DNA of 64,000 nt from Candidatus Phycosocius bacilliformis (lineage in GTDB: Bacteria > Pseudomonadota > Alphaproteobacteria > Caulobacterales > Aquidulcibacteraceae): contig NZ_BFBR01000005.1 in the NCBI RefSeq assembly GCF_003112735.1, positions 192,877 through 256,876 on the forward strand. The letters run 5' to 3'. Both the position numbers and the translations under genes were made by a program. The notes below the pieces were generated by a model. The model saw nothing but the letters and a program-made list of their open reading frames with translations. It did no database searches and was not told the origin of the DNA. Numbering within the stretch: position 1 is the stretch's first letter; each line of letters starts with the position of its first letter. Shown piece after piece: positions 8,301 to 18,423 of this stretch.

Positions 8301-9461
8301 TTAGGCCTGAGCCTTGGCAAAATAGCCCTGCAAGACGGTCTCATAAATTTGGGTCAATGTCTCAATATCCGCCGTGGCGACCCGCTCATTGATTTGGTGC
8401 ATGGTCGCCCCCACAAGGCCAAACTCGCAGACCGGGCAATAATCCTTGATGAAGCGGGCATCCGACGTGCCGCCGGTGGTGGACAATTCTGGCCTGCGCC
8501 CGGTCACCTGCGCGCACGCATCCTGGATGAGATCGGTCAGCAGGCCAGGCGGGGTGAAAAAAGCCTCGCCAGACACCATGATCGCCAGATCAACCCGTCC
8601 TGCAAACCCGTCTTGCGCGGTGGCAGCTTCGGCCTGCAACCACTCGGTGAGGCTTGCACCACTATGGGCTGTATTGAAACGGATGTTGAAGCGCGCTGTT
8701 GCCTTTTCCGGAATGATATTGCTGGCCGGATTGCCGACATCCACAGTCACAACTTCCAGATTGGAGGGCTGGAAGCCCGGCGCGCCTTGATCCAAAGGAT
8801 GGGTCTGCAAGCGATGCAGCATGTCGATCAGAACACGCACCGGGTTTGCCGCTTTGTGGGGATAGGCCACATGGCCCTGCACGCCAGTGACGGTGATTGT
8901 GCAATTGAGTGACCCGCGACGGCCATTTTTGATCATATCGCCCATGGCGTCTGGATTTGTCGGCTCGCCCACCAGACAATGGTCGAGGATTTCACCTTCC
9001 TCAGTGATGGCTTGCAAAAGCCTTTTGGTGCCATTGAGGGCGATACCCTCCTCATCCCCGGTAATCAGCAGGGAGATCGAGCCCGCTGGCTTGGGATTTT
9101 TGGCCAAAAACCGTCCGACAGCGGCCAAAAAGGCGGCAATCCCGCCCTTCATGTCCGCCGCACCTCGACCGATCAGAAATCCGTCTTTGAGGGCAGCTTC
9201 AAACGGATCAACTTGCCATTGCGCCAGATCGCCGGTCGGTACCACATCGGTATGACCCGCAAAGCAGAAATTGGGCCGCTGATCGCCGTAACGGGCATAG
9301 AGATTGTCGATATCTTCAAACTGATAGCGCCTCACCCAGAAGCCCATCGCCTCAAGACCAGCTTGAACCACATCCAACGCGCCCAAATCAGCCGGCGTGA
9401 CAGAAGGCTTGCGGATCAAGTCACATGCCAGATGGATCGGATCGAGGAGTGCAGCAGTCAT
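8301..9461 (-). CDS. dapE: Succinyl-diaminopimelate desuccinylase
   Basis: 386 residues, normal for the family. The M20 metallopeptidase motifs are in order: FAGHTDVVPTGD (first zinc His/Asp), GRGAADMKGG (bridging Asp), ITGDEEG (catalytic Glu pair) and LVGEPTNPD. It hydrolyses N-succinyl-LL-2,6-diaminopimelate to LL-DAP in the cytoplasm, supplying lysine and peptidoglycan. dapD and dapF lie at 11.1 and 20.2 kb. Confidence 0.95.
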   Translation of the reverse strand: MTAALLDPIHLACDLIRKPSVTPADLGALDVVQAGLEAMGFWVRRYQFEDIDNLYARYGDQRPNFCFAGHTDVVPTGDLAQWQVDPFEAALKDGFLIGRGAADMKGGIAAFLAAVGRFLAKNPKPAGSISLLITGDEEGIALNGTKRLLQAITEEGEILDHCLVGEPTNPDAMGDMIKNGRRGSLNCTITVTGVQGHVAYPHKAANPVRVLIDMLHRLQTHPLDQGAPGFQPSNLEVVTVDVGNPASNIIPEKATARFNIRFNTAHSGASLTEWLQAEAATAQDGFAGRVDLAIMVSGEAFFTPPGLLTDLIQDACAQVTGRRPELSTTGGTSDARFIKDYCPVCEFGLVGATMHQINERVATADIETLTQIYETVLQGYFAKAQA

Positions 9462-9489
9462 GCTGCCAAACTAGTGCAGATCAGGCCAC

Positions 9490-10479
9490 TTAACCAGTGG
9501 CGGCCACTGAGCGGATGGCAGCCATCGCTTCGGCATTGCCAATCAGATCAGCCCCCTCGGTCCACACGGGCGTCCCCGCTTGAATGGCGGCAACCACACC
9601 GTCAAACTGATAGGCAAATGTCGGTCGACGCGGGAAGGTCTCGCGGGTCTCCTGCCCATCAATATCAAGCAGAATCTCTGCACCATATTGGGGGGCCAGG
9701 GGGTTGGTAATCGCCATATGGCCCTTGTCACCAATGACTTCCAGATAGGGGGTGCGCTGGCCATTTGGCGGGTCCATATCGCAGATGATGTCAGCCTCAA
9801 AGCCGTCCGGAAAGCGAAGATGGGCCGTTGTGCGGCGATCAACGCCATCTGCTTCCAAATCCTGGTGTGCTGCCGTTACCACCGGCTCTGCGCCAGCCAG
9901 ATGACGCATCCAGGAAACAGGATAGCAGCCTAAATCAGCCAATGCCCCGCCGCCTAAGGCAGCTTGCCAGCGAAACTCCCGCGCATTGCGGGCAATCGGG
10001 GCCGAAAACTCAGCCGAGCCTGTCACCAGACGTCCAAGCTGGCCCGAGCGGACGATCTCCATGGCGCGGACAAACAAAGGATGCCAGCGATAATGAAAGG
10101 CCTCAATCAGCCTCTTTCCTGCCGCATCAGCGGCCATCACCAAAGTGTGCGCATCCTCCGCCGTCATGGTGGCTGGCTTTTCCAAGAACACATGCTTGCC
10201 AGCTGCCAGCGCCTTCAGGCTCCATTCCAAATGGCCAGAGGGTGGCAGCGCGATATAGACCACATCGATATCGGGCCGGGCGATGACGTCCTCATATGTC
10301 CCGGCATGGGGGATTGTGTGCGCCATGGCAAACTCACGCGCGCGGGCAAGGCTGGAGGCACCAATTGCTGTCAAAAGCGCGTCGGGATGCTCAGCGATTG
10401 GGTCGATCAGCGCGTTCTTGGCGATGCGCGCCGCCCCGATGATTGCAAATCGAGTTACCATTTTGATCCGTTCAGCCAA
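9490..10479 (-). CDS. Gfo/Idh/MocA-family NAD(P)-dependent oxidoreductase
   Basis: 329 residues, with an alternative ATG at 10461 seven codons in. The N-terminal Rossmann fold shows IIGAARIAKNAL, and the family EKP motif appears in HVFLEKPATM. The C-terminal half contains AFHYRWHPLF, the sort of dimer/substrate strand seen in sugar dehydrogenases of this family. It probably acts on a sugar or dihydrodiol; substrate unknown. It sits between dapE and the DUF3291 gene on the same strand. Confidence 0.85.
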   Translation of the reverse strand: MAERIKMVTRFAIIGAARIAKNALIDPIAEHPDALLTAIGASSLARAREFAMAHTIPHAGTYEDVIARPDIDVVYIALPPSGHLEWSLKALAAGKHVFLEKPATMTAEDAHTLVMAADAAGKRLIEAFHYRWHPLFVRAMEIVRSGQLGRLVTGSAEFSAPIARNAREFRWQAALGGGALADLGCYPVSWMRHLAGAEPVVTAAHQDLEADGVDRRTTAHLRFPDGFEADIICDMDPPNGQRTPYLEVIGDKGHMAITNPLAPQYGAEILLDIDGQETRETFPRRPTFAYQFDGVVAAIQAGTPVWTEGADLIGNAEAMAAIRSVAATG

Positions 10480-10618
10480 ACAGGCATTCTAACGAGGCAG
10501 GGAGCGGCCCGAATCTTTAAGTTTTTCTAACAATAAAAAATGACATGCCAGCCGGCAGGTCAAGCAGGTTCATCACGAACGGCAGCACATGCGATGTTCC
10601 GGCTTGAACTTTACCCGC

Positions 10619-11113
10619 TTATCCGCAGCGACGCGCGCGCCATTGCGCGACATGAGGTAGGCTTTCCCATCCGAATGCCTCAGAGGTTGGGCCATGAAGA
10701 CGCAAGCTGTCAAGCTTTGACATGCCTTCACTGACACTCGGCTCATGGCCGACTGGCACCCACCAGAAGGCCATATGCGGGGTATCAAGGGTTGGAAACC
10801 ATTCCGCCTTCCGGTCATAGACTTTGACATGGATGGTTTTCCACACAAAGTCTTCCAGCGCCTCGGCACTTTCCCACACACTCATATTGATCAAAAAGCG
10901 GGGATCATCTGTGGCTTGAATATCCAAGGCATTGCCGGCATCGGACTTAAGCCGCCAGATAAAGCCCGGCGCACGCTCAGCCACGGCATTTACCGCATCA
11001 ATCTTGCCCGTAAAGCCTGCAAAGCGCGGGTCATCCTGATCAAAGCGGGACTTGGCGACATTGATTTGTGCCAGATGATGGCCGGGGGGTTGGTCAAACA
11101 TCGCTGACTTCAC
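10619..11113 (-). CDS. DUF3291-domain protein
   Basis: 164 residues. [44 protein letters not shown] and [22 protein letters not shown] match the antibiotic-biosynthesis-monooxygenase-like fold of DUF3291. Function unknown. Its ATGA overlaps the dapD stop by 4 bp, so it is probably translated with dapD. Downstream of it lies a ~140-bp gap in which I see nothing. Confidence 0.75.
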   Translation of the reverse strand: MKSAMFDQPPGHHLAQINVAKSRFDQDDPRFAGFTGKIDAVNAVAERAPGFIWRLKSDAGNALDIQATDDPRFLINMSVWESAEALEDFVWKTIHVKVYDRKAEWFPTLDTPHMAFWWVPVGHEPSVSEGMSKLDSLRLHGPTSEAFGWESLPHVAQWRARRCG

Positions 11114-11961
11114 TCCCGCAGAAGCTCGTTAATGCCGGTTTTTGAGCGGGTTTGGGCATCGACCGTTTTGACGATGACGGCACATGATAGGCTTGGCCCG
11201 CCTTTGGGGTCGGGGAGAGAACCAGGCACCACCACGGCATAGGCCGGCACTTCCCCGCGATATACCGCACCACTGGCCCGATCGATGATCTTGGTTGAGG
11301 CGCCAATGAACACGCCCATGGAAATCACTGCCCCTTCGCGCACGATGACGCCCTCGGCGACCTCAGAGCGCGCACCGATGAACACATTGTCCTCAATAAT
11401 GACAGGCCCGGCTTGCAAGGGTTCCAACACCCCGCCGATACCTGTCCCGCCTGAGATGTGCACATTGGCACCAATCTGGGCGCACGACCCCACGGTGGCC
11501 CACGTGTCGATCATGGTGTTTTCGCCGACATAGGCCCCGATATTGACGAAACTGGGCATCAGCACCGCGCCCTTGGCAATGAAGCTGCCCCGACGCACGA
11601 CCGAGCCAGGCACCATGCGAAATCCTGCGGCGCGAAAATCATCTTCCAGCCAGCGGGCTGTCTTCAAGGGCACTTTGTCAAAGGCCCGTCCGGCATGCTG
11701 CACTGCTTGGCGATCATGCTCAGGGTCGATGAGATAATTGTCATTGAGGCGGAACGACAACAGCACCGCCTTCTTGAGCCATTGATGGGTCGTCCATACC
11801 CCATCGGCCCCGCGCGAAGCCACCCGCACCACACCCTGATCCAAAAGGGTCAAGGCCTCGGCCACCGCATCTCGAACTGCACCAATCGTACTGGTCGAGA
11901 CCGACGCGCGATCATCCCAGGCTGCGTCGATTGTGGCTTGCAAATGGGACAGGTCGGACAT
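11110..11961 (-). CDS. dapD: Tetrahydrodipicolinate N-succinyltransferase
   Basis: 283 residues, family-typical. The central part is a left-handed beta-helix with hexapeptide repeats ([22 protein letters not shown], then [14 protein letters not shown], then [16 protein letters not shown]). It transfers succinyl from succinyl-CoA to tetrahydrodipicolinate, the step before the DapC aminotransferase and DapE. Coupled by a 4-bp overlap to the DUF3291 gene. Confidence 0.95.
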   Translation of the reverse strand: MSDLSHLQATIDAAWDDRASVSTSTIGAVRDAVAEALTLLDQGVVRVASRGADGVWTTHQWLKKAVLLSFRLNDNYLIDPEHDRQAVQHAGRAFDKVPLKTARWLEDDFRAAGFRMVPGSVVRRGSFIAKGAVLMPSFVNIGAYVGENTMIDTWATVGSCAQIGANVHISGGTGIGGVLEPLQAGPVIIEDNVFIGARSEVAEGVIVREGAVISMGVFIGASTKIIDRASGAVYRGEVPAYAVVVPGSLPDPKGGPSLSCAVIVKTVDAQTRSKTGINELLRE

Positions 11962-12061
11962 CGCGATGATCTTCTTCGGCTGGCAGGTGAAAGCTCAAGG
12001 CCCTGCTATGCCTGTGCTTGAGGCCTTGCGCAATCGCTTGGGTCAGATCAGGCCTAAGCCG

Positions 12062-12433
12062 TCAGAACAGGCGTCCACCGTTCGGAACGTTCTGATCAGG
12101 GGCAAAGAGCACCACTTCGCCCGCAGGATCGGGAAAGCCCAAGGTCAGCACGTCAGAGCGGATTGGGCCGATTTGGCGGGGCGGGAAGTTGACCACCGCT
12201 GCCACTTGCCGGCCAATCAGGGCATCGGGCTGATAATGCGCGGTGATTTGAGCCGATGACTTCTTGATGCCCACAGCCGGTCCAAAGTCGATCATCAGAA
12301 TATAAGAGGGCTTGCGGGCTTGGGCAAAAACCTCTGCCGACACAATCGTGCCCACACGAATATCGACTTTCAGGAAATCGTCGAAACCAATCTCAGCGGC
12401 AGGTGGAGCATTGGGGTCGTGCAGATGGTGCAT
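12062..12433 (-). CDS. csaA: CsaA-type tRNA-binding-domain protein
   Basis: 123 residues consisting almost wholly of an EMAP-II-like OB fold: FLKVDIRVGTIVSAEVF, then KKSSAQITAHY, then VVNFPPRQIGPIRSDVLTLGF. Members are CsaA chaperone-like proteins or stand-alone tRNA-binding domains. It lies 9 bp downstream of the cupin gene on the same strand, so it is probably in the argB transcript. Confidence 0.85.
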   Translation of the reverse strand: MHHLHDPNAPPAAEIGFDDFLKVDIRVGTIVSAEVFAQARKPSYILMIDFGPAVGIKKSSAQITAHYQPDALIGRQVAAVVNFPPRQIGPIRSDVLTLGFPDPAGEVVLFAPDQNVPNGGRLF

Positions 12434-12442
12434 GGCGTAAAC

Positions 12443-12760
12443 CTAGATAGAGCCCTTTTCTTCAACCACCAGAATCCGGGCGATCCCGACGGGGCGGGCA
12501 ATATGTTCATCGCCGACATGGGCCACAAACACATCATTGGGGCCCAAGCGCACGGTCTTTTCCACCCCGTCGACCCGGTAGGACATATCGACCTGCCCAT
12601 CGACCACCATGAAGACTTCAGCCCCCTGATTGGTGTGCCAGATATAGGGTTGATCGGTCCAATGCAGGCGCACACTGGCCCCGGCAATCTCGGCCAAATC
12701 ACGCGCGCCCCACGCCTTATTGGCGGTAAAGGCGGCAAGATCGGTGTGGATATCAGGCAT
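12443..12760 (-). CDS. Small single-domain cupin
   Basis: 105 residues forming one cupin barrel. WHTNQGAEVFMVVDGQVDMSYR is the first cupin motif, with metal-ligand positions partly conserved; GPNDVFVAHVGDEHIARP is the second. No fused catalytic or DNA-binding domain is present. It overlaps the upstream nucleotidase gene by 8 bp. The ligand is unknown. Confidence 0.8.
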   Translation of the reverse strand: MPDIHTDLAAFTANKAWGARDLAEIAGASVRLHWTDQPYIWHTNQGAEVFMVVDGQVDMSYRVDGVEKTVRLGPNDVFVAHVGDEHIARPVGIARILVVEEKGSI

Positions 12761-13475
12761 GGCTCTGCCCGGTTTCCACCACAGCTTCGAGAAAAGCGGT
12801 CAGATCATTGGTGGCATGATGGACATGGTCAGGCGTTTCATCGACAGGCCCCGCTGGGCGACCATCGAGCGGCTCATGGCTCCAATCCTTCCAGCTCCAC
12901 ACCAGAATGGTGGAGAAACCCAGTTCATGTGCGGTCAGAAGATTACGCGATAAATCCTCTACCATCACAGATTTTTTTGGTTCCACTACATGACGGTCGA
13001 TCAGCACATCAAAGGCTTCACGCTTGGGCTTGGGCACATAGCCGGTAGCCTCAATGTCGAACAAATCATGGAACAGACCATCCAATCCCAAAGCCGTCAG
13101 TGTGCGTTCGGCATGACCGCGCGAGCCATTGGTGAACACGATTTTGCGCCCAGGCAGGGCCTCAATCGCCGCACGCAGTTTCGGGGCCGGCAGGACCGGG
13201 CTGTAATCGAGATCATGGACATAATCGAGGAAGGCGCTGGCGGGCATATGATGCTCGCGCATCATGCCGTTCAGCGTGGTGCCATAAGTGGTGTAATAAT
13301 GCTTTTGCATCGCTTTGGCCGCGTCATAATCGAGACCCAAATAGCGACTGACAAACTCCGTCATGCGCTCGTCAATCTGCGCAAACAAGTCGCATTCAGC
13401 CGGATAAAGCGTGTTATCGAGATCAAAGACCCAATCTTCGGCCTGATACAATTGGGTCAGCGGGCGTGTGGTCAT
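12753..13475 (-). CDS. Pyrimidine 5'-nucleotidase (HAD family)
   Basis: 240 residues. HAD motif I is [10 protein letters not shown], motif II is [13 protein letters not shown], and motif III/IV are PKPKREAFD and [11 protein letters not shown]. The [12 protein letters not shown] form matches the SDT1/PhoE-like pyrimidine nucleotidases of alphaproteobacteria, which are regularly found next to argB. Here it is coupled to argB by a 4-bp overlap and to the cupin gene by an 8-bp overlap. Confidence 0.85.
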   Translation of the reverse strand: MTTRPLTQLYQAEDWVFDLDNTLYPAECDLFAQIDERMTEFVSRYLGLDYDAAKAMQKHYYTTYGTTLNGMMREHHMPASAFLDYVHDLDYSPVLPAPKLRAAIEALPGRKIVFTNGSRGHAERTLTALGLDGLFHDLFDIEATGYVPKPKREAFDVLIDRHVVEPKKSVMVEDLSRNLLTAHELGFSTILVWSWKDWSHEPLDGRPAGPVDETPDHVHHATNDLTAFLEAVVETGQSHA

Positions 13476-14401
13476 GAGCGAATAAGGGTTCCAGAACCTG
13501 AATCAGTGAAAAGCTCGTTGAGAATGGCGTGCGGCGTGCGCCCATCAAGGATGACGACAGCCTCAACACCGGCCTCAACCGCGGCAATGGCTGTCTCCAA
13601 TTTGGGGATCATCCCGCCATTGGCAACCCCTGTTGCGATCAGATCTTGGGCGTCCGCAATCGTCATTTCCGGGATCAAATTGCCATTGCCATCCTTCACA
13701 CCCTCAATATCGGTGAGCAAAAGGAAGCGCTTGGCGTGCAAGGCTCCGGCCAAGGCCCCGGCAGCGGTGTCGGCATTGATGTTGAAGGTAGCCCCAGACG
13801 GGTCAACGCCAATGGGGGCCACCACCGGCACATAATCCTGGTCTGCCTTGATCAGGGTCATGACCAATTGGGCATCAACTTCCTTGGGATCACCAACAAA
13901 GCCCAGATCGACCACTTGCTCAATCCGGCTCTCGGGATCCTTGCGGGTGCGGACGACTTTTTCGACCGTGAACAGGCGCGCATCCTTGCCCGACAGGCCG
14001 ACGCCGCGCACATCAGCTTCCCGACCGGCTTGGGTGATCAAATGGGCCAATTGCTTGTTGACTGCGCCGGAGAGCACCATCTCGGCAATTTCCATCGTGG
14101 CGGTATCGGTGACGCGCAGACCGTCGACAAACTCACTCTTGACCCCGGCCCGGTTCAGCATGGCGCTGATCTGTGGCCCGCCACCATGCACGACGACGGG
14201 GTGTATCCCGACGAGCTTGAGCAGCACCACATCGGCGGCAAAACGCTGGGCAGTCGCCTCATCACCCATGGCGTGGCCGCCATATTTGATTACCACGGTC
14301 TCGCGGTCATAGCGTTGGATAAAGGGCAGCGCTTCGGCCAGCGTCTTGGCAGTGGCAAAAGCGGTCTCAGCGCGGCTGGCGGCGGGGGTATCAGCGGTCA
14401 T
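13472..14401 (-). CDS. argB: Acetylglutamate kinase
   Basis: 309 residues, amino-acid-kinase family. [10 protein letters not shown] holds the phosphate-binding lysine and glycines, VHGGGPQIS binds the substrate, [10 protein letters not shown] binds nucleotide, and [12 protein letters not shown] forms the C-terminal loop. It phosphorylates N-acetyl-L-glutamate, the second step of arginine synthesis. First gene of a coupled run with the nucleotidase, cupin and csaA genes. About 130 bp of non-coding sequence with no obvious signal lies upstream. Confidence 0.95.
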   Translation of the reverse strand: MTADTPAASRAETAFATAKTLAEALPFIQRYDRETVVIKYGGHAMGDEATAQRFAADVVLLKLVGIHPVVVHGGGPQISAMLNRAGVKSEFVDGLRVTDTATMEIAEMVLSGAVNKQLAHLITQAGREADVRGVGLSGKDARLFTVEKVVRTRKDPESRIEQVVDLGFVGDPKEVDAQLVMTLIKADQDYVPVVAPIGVDPSGATFNINADTAAGALAGALHAKRFLLLTDIEGVKDGNGNLIPEMTIADAQDLIATGVANGGMIPKLETAIAAVEAGVEAVVILDGRTPHAILNELFTDSGSGTLIRS

Positions 14402-14529
14402 GTGGTGTCAAAATCCATGATGCCCAGAGGCAAGGCTGTCCGCTTTAGCGATGTCTGCCCGTCACGCCAAGCAGTTTGGGCGGAGGGGGAGATTTTGGAC
14501 CTCAACCTACATCTCCAAGAACGCACCCC

Positions 14530-15396
14530 TCACCGAAACGTCTTGACCTCAAAACGGCCGGTATGGGTGGCAATGCCGCGCTTCATGCCTTCGCTGACAT
14601 AGGGCGTGGCGACATTTCCCATCGCGTCTACCGCAATCAGGCCACCATCGCCGCCTTGGGTTTCCATGTCGGCCAGAGCCCCCGCGCACGCCGCCGCCAA
14701 AGTCTGGCCGCCATAGCGCACACGGGCTGAAATGTCGGCAGCCACAGCCGCACGCATGAAATATTCGCCCTGACCCGTGCATGAGACGGCCACACGTTCA
14801 TCTGCCCAGGTGCCTGCCCCAATCAAGGGCGTATCGCCGACCCGCCCTGGCATTTTGTTGAGGAGCCCGCCGGTCGAGGTCGCTGCCGCCAAGCGGCCGG
14901 CGGTGTCGCGCGCCACCGCGCCCACCGTGCCATGGGCAAGTTCGCCCGGTTCAACCGGACGGCTCACCGCCGGGGTGTAATAAGCGGCAGGATCGCCGAC
15001 TTCTTCGAGGCCTGCACTTTTGGCAAAGGCTTGTGCCCCTGCCCCAATCAACAGCACATGGGGTGTTTGGTCCATCACGGCGCGGGCCGCTTGAATGGGA
15101 GAGCGGAAGCCAACCAGCCCGCCCACCGCCCCGGCGCGGCGCTTAACCCCGTCCATCACGGCAGCATCAAGCTCATATATGCCATCGGCATTGGCAGAGG
15201 CCCCGCGCCCCGCCACGTGAAAACCACAGGCCTCCAGCTCACCAACCATCGCCACCACAACATCAAGGGCTGCAGCGCCTTCTTCCAACATGTCGGCACC
15301 CCGGCGCAAAACTTCAGCCAAATGGGCTTCCTCGCGGTCGTAGGAACGCCCCCGTGCTGGCCCTGCCCCGCCATGAAGTGCCAATGCCCACGCCAT
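14530..15396 (-). CDS. Isoaspartyl peptidase / plant-type L-asparaginase
   Basis: 288-residue Ntn hydrolase. The start LALHGGAG is the family hallmark. The precursor would self-cleave before the threonine of HGTVGAVA, and the downstream TSTGG and GAGTWADE are the usual active-site segments. It removes beta-aspartyl residues from isopeptides or hydrolyses asparagine. It is somewhat shorter than E. coli IaaA (about 320 residues), mainly in the linker before the cleavage site. Divergent from the quinone oxidoreductase gene. Confidence 0.88.
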   Translation of the reverse strand: MAWALALHGGAGPARGRSYDREEAHLAEVLRRGADMLEEGAAALDVVVAMVGELEACGFHVAGRGASANADGIYELDAAVMDGVKRRAGAVGGLVGFRSPIQAARAVMDQTPHVLLIGAGAQAFAKSAGLEEVGDPAAYYTPAVSRPVEPGELAHGTVGAVARDTAGRLAAATSTGGLLNKMPGRVGDTPLIGAGTWADERVAVSCTGQGEYFMRAAVAADISARVRYGGQTLAAACAGALADMETQGGDGGLIAVDAMGNVATPYVSEGMKRGIATHTGRFEVKTFR

Positions 15397-15413
15397 GCCA
15401 ACCTCCTTTTAGA

Positions 15414-15434
15414 TCAGGCCGTCATGTGGCCTGA
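15414..15434. promoter_or_regulatory. 7-7-7 inverted repeat in a divergent intergenic region
   Basis: TCAGGCC (15414-15420), seven bases, then GGCCTGA (15428-15434). It lies 18 bp upstream of the isoaspartyl peptidase start. A second hairpin, GCGAAGC-GGGCT-GCTTCGC, follows at 15462-15480. The geometry suits a dimeric repressor site, but no cognate regulator is adjacent. Confidence 0.35.
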
Positions 15435-15541
15435 CAGAAAAATGCCAAACTCTCCTCTAGTGCGAAGCGGGCTGCTTCGCTATGCCTGAGAGAACAGATC
15501 GCAGAGACAGATCGATCAGACAGATTGCTCAGGAGGAAAAC

Positions 15542-16537
15542 ATGAAGGCGCTTTTGTCCAATTCACCCGGCCTGCCCGAAACCCTCAGCCTGGCGCAATT
15601 GCCCGAACCCGTGGCCGGCAAGGGCGATGTGGTGCTGGATGTGAAAGCCGTCGGCATCAATTATCCCGACGTTTTGATCATTCAGGACAAGTATCAATTC
15701 AAGCCCGAGCGCCCGTTCGCGCCCGGTGGCGAAGTCTCTGGCGTGGTCTCTGCGGTGGGTGAAGGTGTAACCCATCTCAAAGTCGGGGACCGGGTGATTG
15801 GGTCGACCGGTTGGGGTGGATTGGCCGAGAAGATCGCACTGCCAGCAGCCCGCTGTATTCCCATCCCCGACGCCATGCCGTTTGACGAAGCTGCTGCCTT
15901 CATCATGACCTATGGCACCAGCCATTATGGCCTGAAGGACCGCGCCCATTTGAAGCCAGGCGAAACGCTTTTGGTGCTCGGTGCTGCGGGTGGGGTTGGC
16001 TTGGCAGCTGTCGAATTGGGCAAGGCAATGGGTGCGAAAGTGATTGCCGCCTGCTCCACGCAGGAAAAGGTCGATATTTGCTTGGCGCATGGCGCGGATG
16101 AAGGCGTGGTCTATCCCACTGGCGAGTTTGATGCCGAGGGCAAGAAGGCCTTGGCAGATTTGTTCAAAAAAGCCTGCGGGCCCAATGGCGCGGATGTGAT
16201 TTATGATGCGGTTGGCGGGGCTTATGCCGAGGCCAGCTTGCGGGCGATTGGCTGGGAAGGCCGCTTCCTGGTGATTGGTTTTCCTGCCGGAATCCCCGCC
16301 ATTCCACTCAACCTGACTTTGCTGAAATCCTGTCAGATCGTCGGGGTGTTCTGGGGCGCGTTTACAGCCCGCAATCCAAAGGCCAATCAGGACAATATTG
16401 CCGAACTGGTGGGGCTTTATGCCAGTGGCAAGATCAAGCCCCATGTCTCGGCCCATTTCCCGCTGGAGAAAGGTGCTGAAGCGATCCGCCATCTGATGGA
16501 CCGCAAGGCCACCGGCAAAGTGGTGGTGCAAATCTAG
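15542..16537 (+). CDS. NADPH:quinone oxidoreductase-type medium-chain reductase
   Basis: 332 residues from the ATG at 15542, fixed by a perfect AGGAGG 5 nt upstream. It is a zinc-free MDR: GGEVSGVVSAVGEGV near residue 62, nucleotide-binding VLGAAGGVGLAAVELGKA near residue 145, and ACSTQEK/DEGVVYPT recognising NADPH. Members reduce quinones, acryloyl-CoA or other enones. It is followed closely by an SDR and a DMT transporter on the same strand. Confidence 0.88.
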   Translation: MKALLSNSPGLPETLSLAQLPEPVAGKGDVVLDVKAVGINYPDVLIIQDKYQFKPERPFAPGGEVSGVVSAVGEGVTHLKVGDRVIGSTGWGGLAEKIALPAARCIPIPDAMPFDEAAAFIMTYGTSHYGLKDRAHLKPGETLLVLGAAGGVGLAAVELGKAMGAKVIAACSTQEKVDICLAHGADEGVVYPTGEFDAEGKKALADLFKKACGPNGADVIYDAVGGAYAEASLRAIGWEGRFLVIGFPAGIPAIPLNLTLLKSCQIVGVFWGAFTARNPKANQDNIAELVGLYASGKIKPHVSAHFPLEKGAEAIRHLMDRKATGKVVVQI

Positions 16538-16625
16538 CCGACCACGCGACGGCCGGTCCAATCGCCCGGAGCAGGGGCGCGCGCGGCACGCTCTGCGCCT
16601 GCCAGAAAGCATGAGGAAGCCTGAT

Positions 16626-17483
16626 ATGACAGACAGGATGAGCGGCAAAATCATTGTCGTCACCGGTGCGGCCAGCGGCATCGGCCTTGGCACGGTTGAG
16701 CGCCTGATTGAGGAGGGCGCCCATGTTCTGGCCGCCGATATTCAGGACGAAAAAGGGGCCCAACTTGAAGCCCGCTTTAAAGACCGGTTGATCTATCGTC
16801 ATTGCGACGTCAGCGATGAACAACAGGTCAAGGCCATTATGGACGAGGCTGCTGCCCATTTCGGTGGGCTGGACGGGGTGTTCAACAATGCCGGCTCTGC
16901 CGGGGTGATGAGCCCGCTGGAAGAGATCGGCGCCGCGGATTGGAAAGCCATTTTCGACATTCTGGTGACCTCGGTGTTTTTCGGCACCAAATTCGCCACA
17001 CCTCATCTGGCGCGCCGGGGTGGTGGGGCCATCGTCAATACCGCCTCAATCGCGGGCCTTGAGGCCGGCTGGGGGCCGATTGCTTATTCAACGGCCAAGG
17101 CTGCCGTCATCCATTTCAGCCGGGTTGCCGCCGCAGAATTGGCGGCGAAAAACATTCGCGTCAATGCAATCTGCCCGGGTCTGATTGCCACCTCCATCTT
17201 TGGCACGGCAATCGGCCTGCCACGCGATCAAGCCGATCAATTGGCGGCCCTGATTGCCCATCAAGGCGGAAATGCTCAACCCATTGGGCGGGCCGGCCAA
17301 CCGCGTGACATTGCCGAGGCGGTGCTATTGATGATGAGTGATGCCGGTAGCTTCATCACCGGCACGCATTTGGTGGTTGATGGCGGCATCACCATCGGGC
17401 CGCGCCATGCGTGGGACCCGGCAAGCCCCTCACCCATGGCTGCCATTTTTGGCGATAGCCTACCAACGCCCGCTCAAAGCTAA
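16626..17483 (+). CDS. Short-chain dehydrogenase/reductase
   Basis: 285 residues from the ATG at 16626, preceded by GAGGAAG; an earlier ATG at 16611 lacks such a site. Classical SDR motifs: VTGAASGIGLGT, FNNAGSAG, catalytic serine in NTASIAGLEAG, and YSTAKAAV with Tyr/Lys. The C-terminal tail of about 25 residues after GGITIGP extends beyond the usual core. Substrate unknown. Confidence 0.88.
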   Translation: MTDRMSGKIIVVTGAASGIGLGTVERLIEEGAHVLAADIQDEKGAQLEARFKDRLIYRHCDVSDEQQVKAIMDEAAAHFGGLDGVFNNAGSAGVMSPLEEIGAADWKAIFDILVTSVFFGTKFATPHLARRGGGAIVNTASIAGLEAGWGPIAYSTAKAAVIHFSRVAAAELAAKNIRVNAICPGLIATSIFGTAIGLPRDQADQLAALIAHQGGNAQPIGRAGQPRDIAEAVLLMMSDAGSFITGTHLVVDGGITIGPRHAWDPASPSPMAAIFGDSLPTPAQS

Positions 17484-17492
17484 ACCATCCCG

Positions 17493-18419
17493 ATGGCTGA
17501 TCCTGCCCCCGCTGTGAAACCACCCCTTTCGCCCAATGCGCTGGGTGCGGTGTGGATGCTGGGTTCAGCCTTGGGTTTTGTGGTGATGGCGGTTCTGGCC
17601 AAAGGATTGGGGGCCACCACCAGTGTGGCCATGCTGATCTTCTGGCGCTCGCTGGCCGGTGTCATTGCAGTACTGCCCTTTGCCGTGATGGCCGGCCCGT
17701 CGGTGTGGAAGACCACGCGACCTGGCAAACTTCTTTTGCGCTCCAGCTATGGCACGATCGGCTTCTTTGCAGGCTTTTATGCGCTGGTGCATTTGCCCTT
17801 GGCCCAAAGCCAGGCCTTAAGTTTCTCGCGCACGCTGTTCATGACCATTTTGGCAGTTATCGTGTTGCGTGAAAAAGTCGCTTGGCGGCGCTGGACGGCA
17901 GTCGGCATTGGCTTTGCCGGAATTTTATTGATGACGCGGCCGGATTTTTCCGCCCATGTCACCGCTTTTGACCCCGCAACACTGGCAGCCCTGATCTCTG
18001 CGCTCGCCTTTGCCTTTGCCTTGGTGACGGTGAAGGATTTAACGCGTGATCATTCTCCGCTGACGCTGGTGGTCTATGGCAATATCGCCACCACTTTGGC
18101 AGGCCTGCCCTTTTTGTTCATGGACCCGGTGCTGCCGGACCTCAAAACCATGGGCCTTCTGATTGCCATGGGATTTGCGGGCGTTGTGGCCCAATCATGC
18201 TATGTCCGGGCTCTGTCGACGGGGGAAGCCTCGCTGATGGGCCTGATCGACTATATACGACTGCCCCTCGTGGCAGTGGCGGGCCTGATCTTCTTCCACG
18301 AAGTACCCGACACATTGGCGATGGTGGGGGCAGCCATTGTCATCATCTCCACCATCTATATCACCTTGCGCGACGCCAAGACCCAGTCGGTCAAGCCGCC
18401 GGGCCCACCTCCGGCCTGA
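17493..18419 (+). CDS. DMT-superfamily permease (EamA repeat)
   Basis: 308 residues with ten predicted hydrophobic segments arranged as two EamA repeats. The first begins AVWMLGSALGFVVMAVLAKG and the second around AALISALAFAFALVTVKDL. LMGLIDYIRLPLVAVAGLIFFHE is the usual last-repeat signature. It is probably an inner-membrane exporter of a metabolite or amino acid; the substrate is not predictable. It lies 9 bp after the SDR. Confidence 0.88.
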   Translation: MADPAPAVKPPLSPNALGAVWMLGSALGFVVMAVLAKGLGATTSVAMLIFWRSLAGVIAVLPFAVMAGPSVWKTTRPGKLLLRSSYGTIGFFAGFYALVHLPLAQSQALSFSRTLFMTILAVIVLREKVAWRRWTAVGIGFAGILLMTRPDFSAHVTAFDPATLAALISALAFAFALVTVKDLTRDHSPLTLVVYGNIATTLAGLPFLFMDPVLPDLKTMGLLIAMGFAGVVAQSCYVRALSTGEASLMGLIDYIRLPLVAVAGLIFFHEVPDTLAMVGAAIVIISTIYITLRDAKTQSVKPPGPPPA

Positions 18420-18423
18420 CGGG

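Noticed and set aside
15563-16693. 376-codon open frame on the minus strand
   Set aside because: It is antisense to the quinone oxidoreductase, whose motifs and ribosome site are clear; the antisense product has no recognisable domain.
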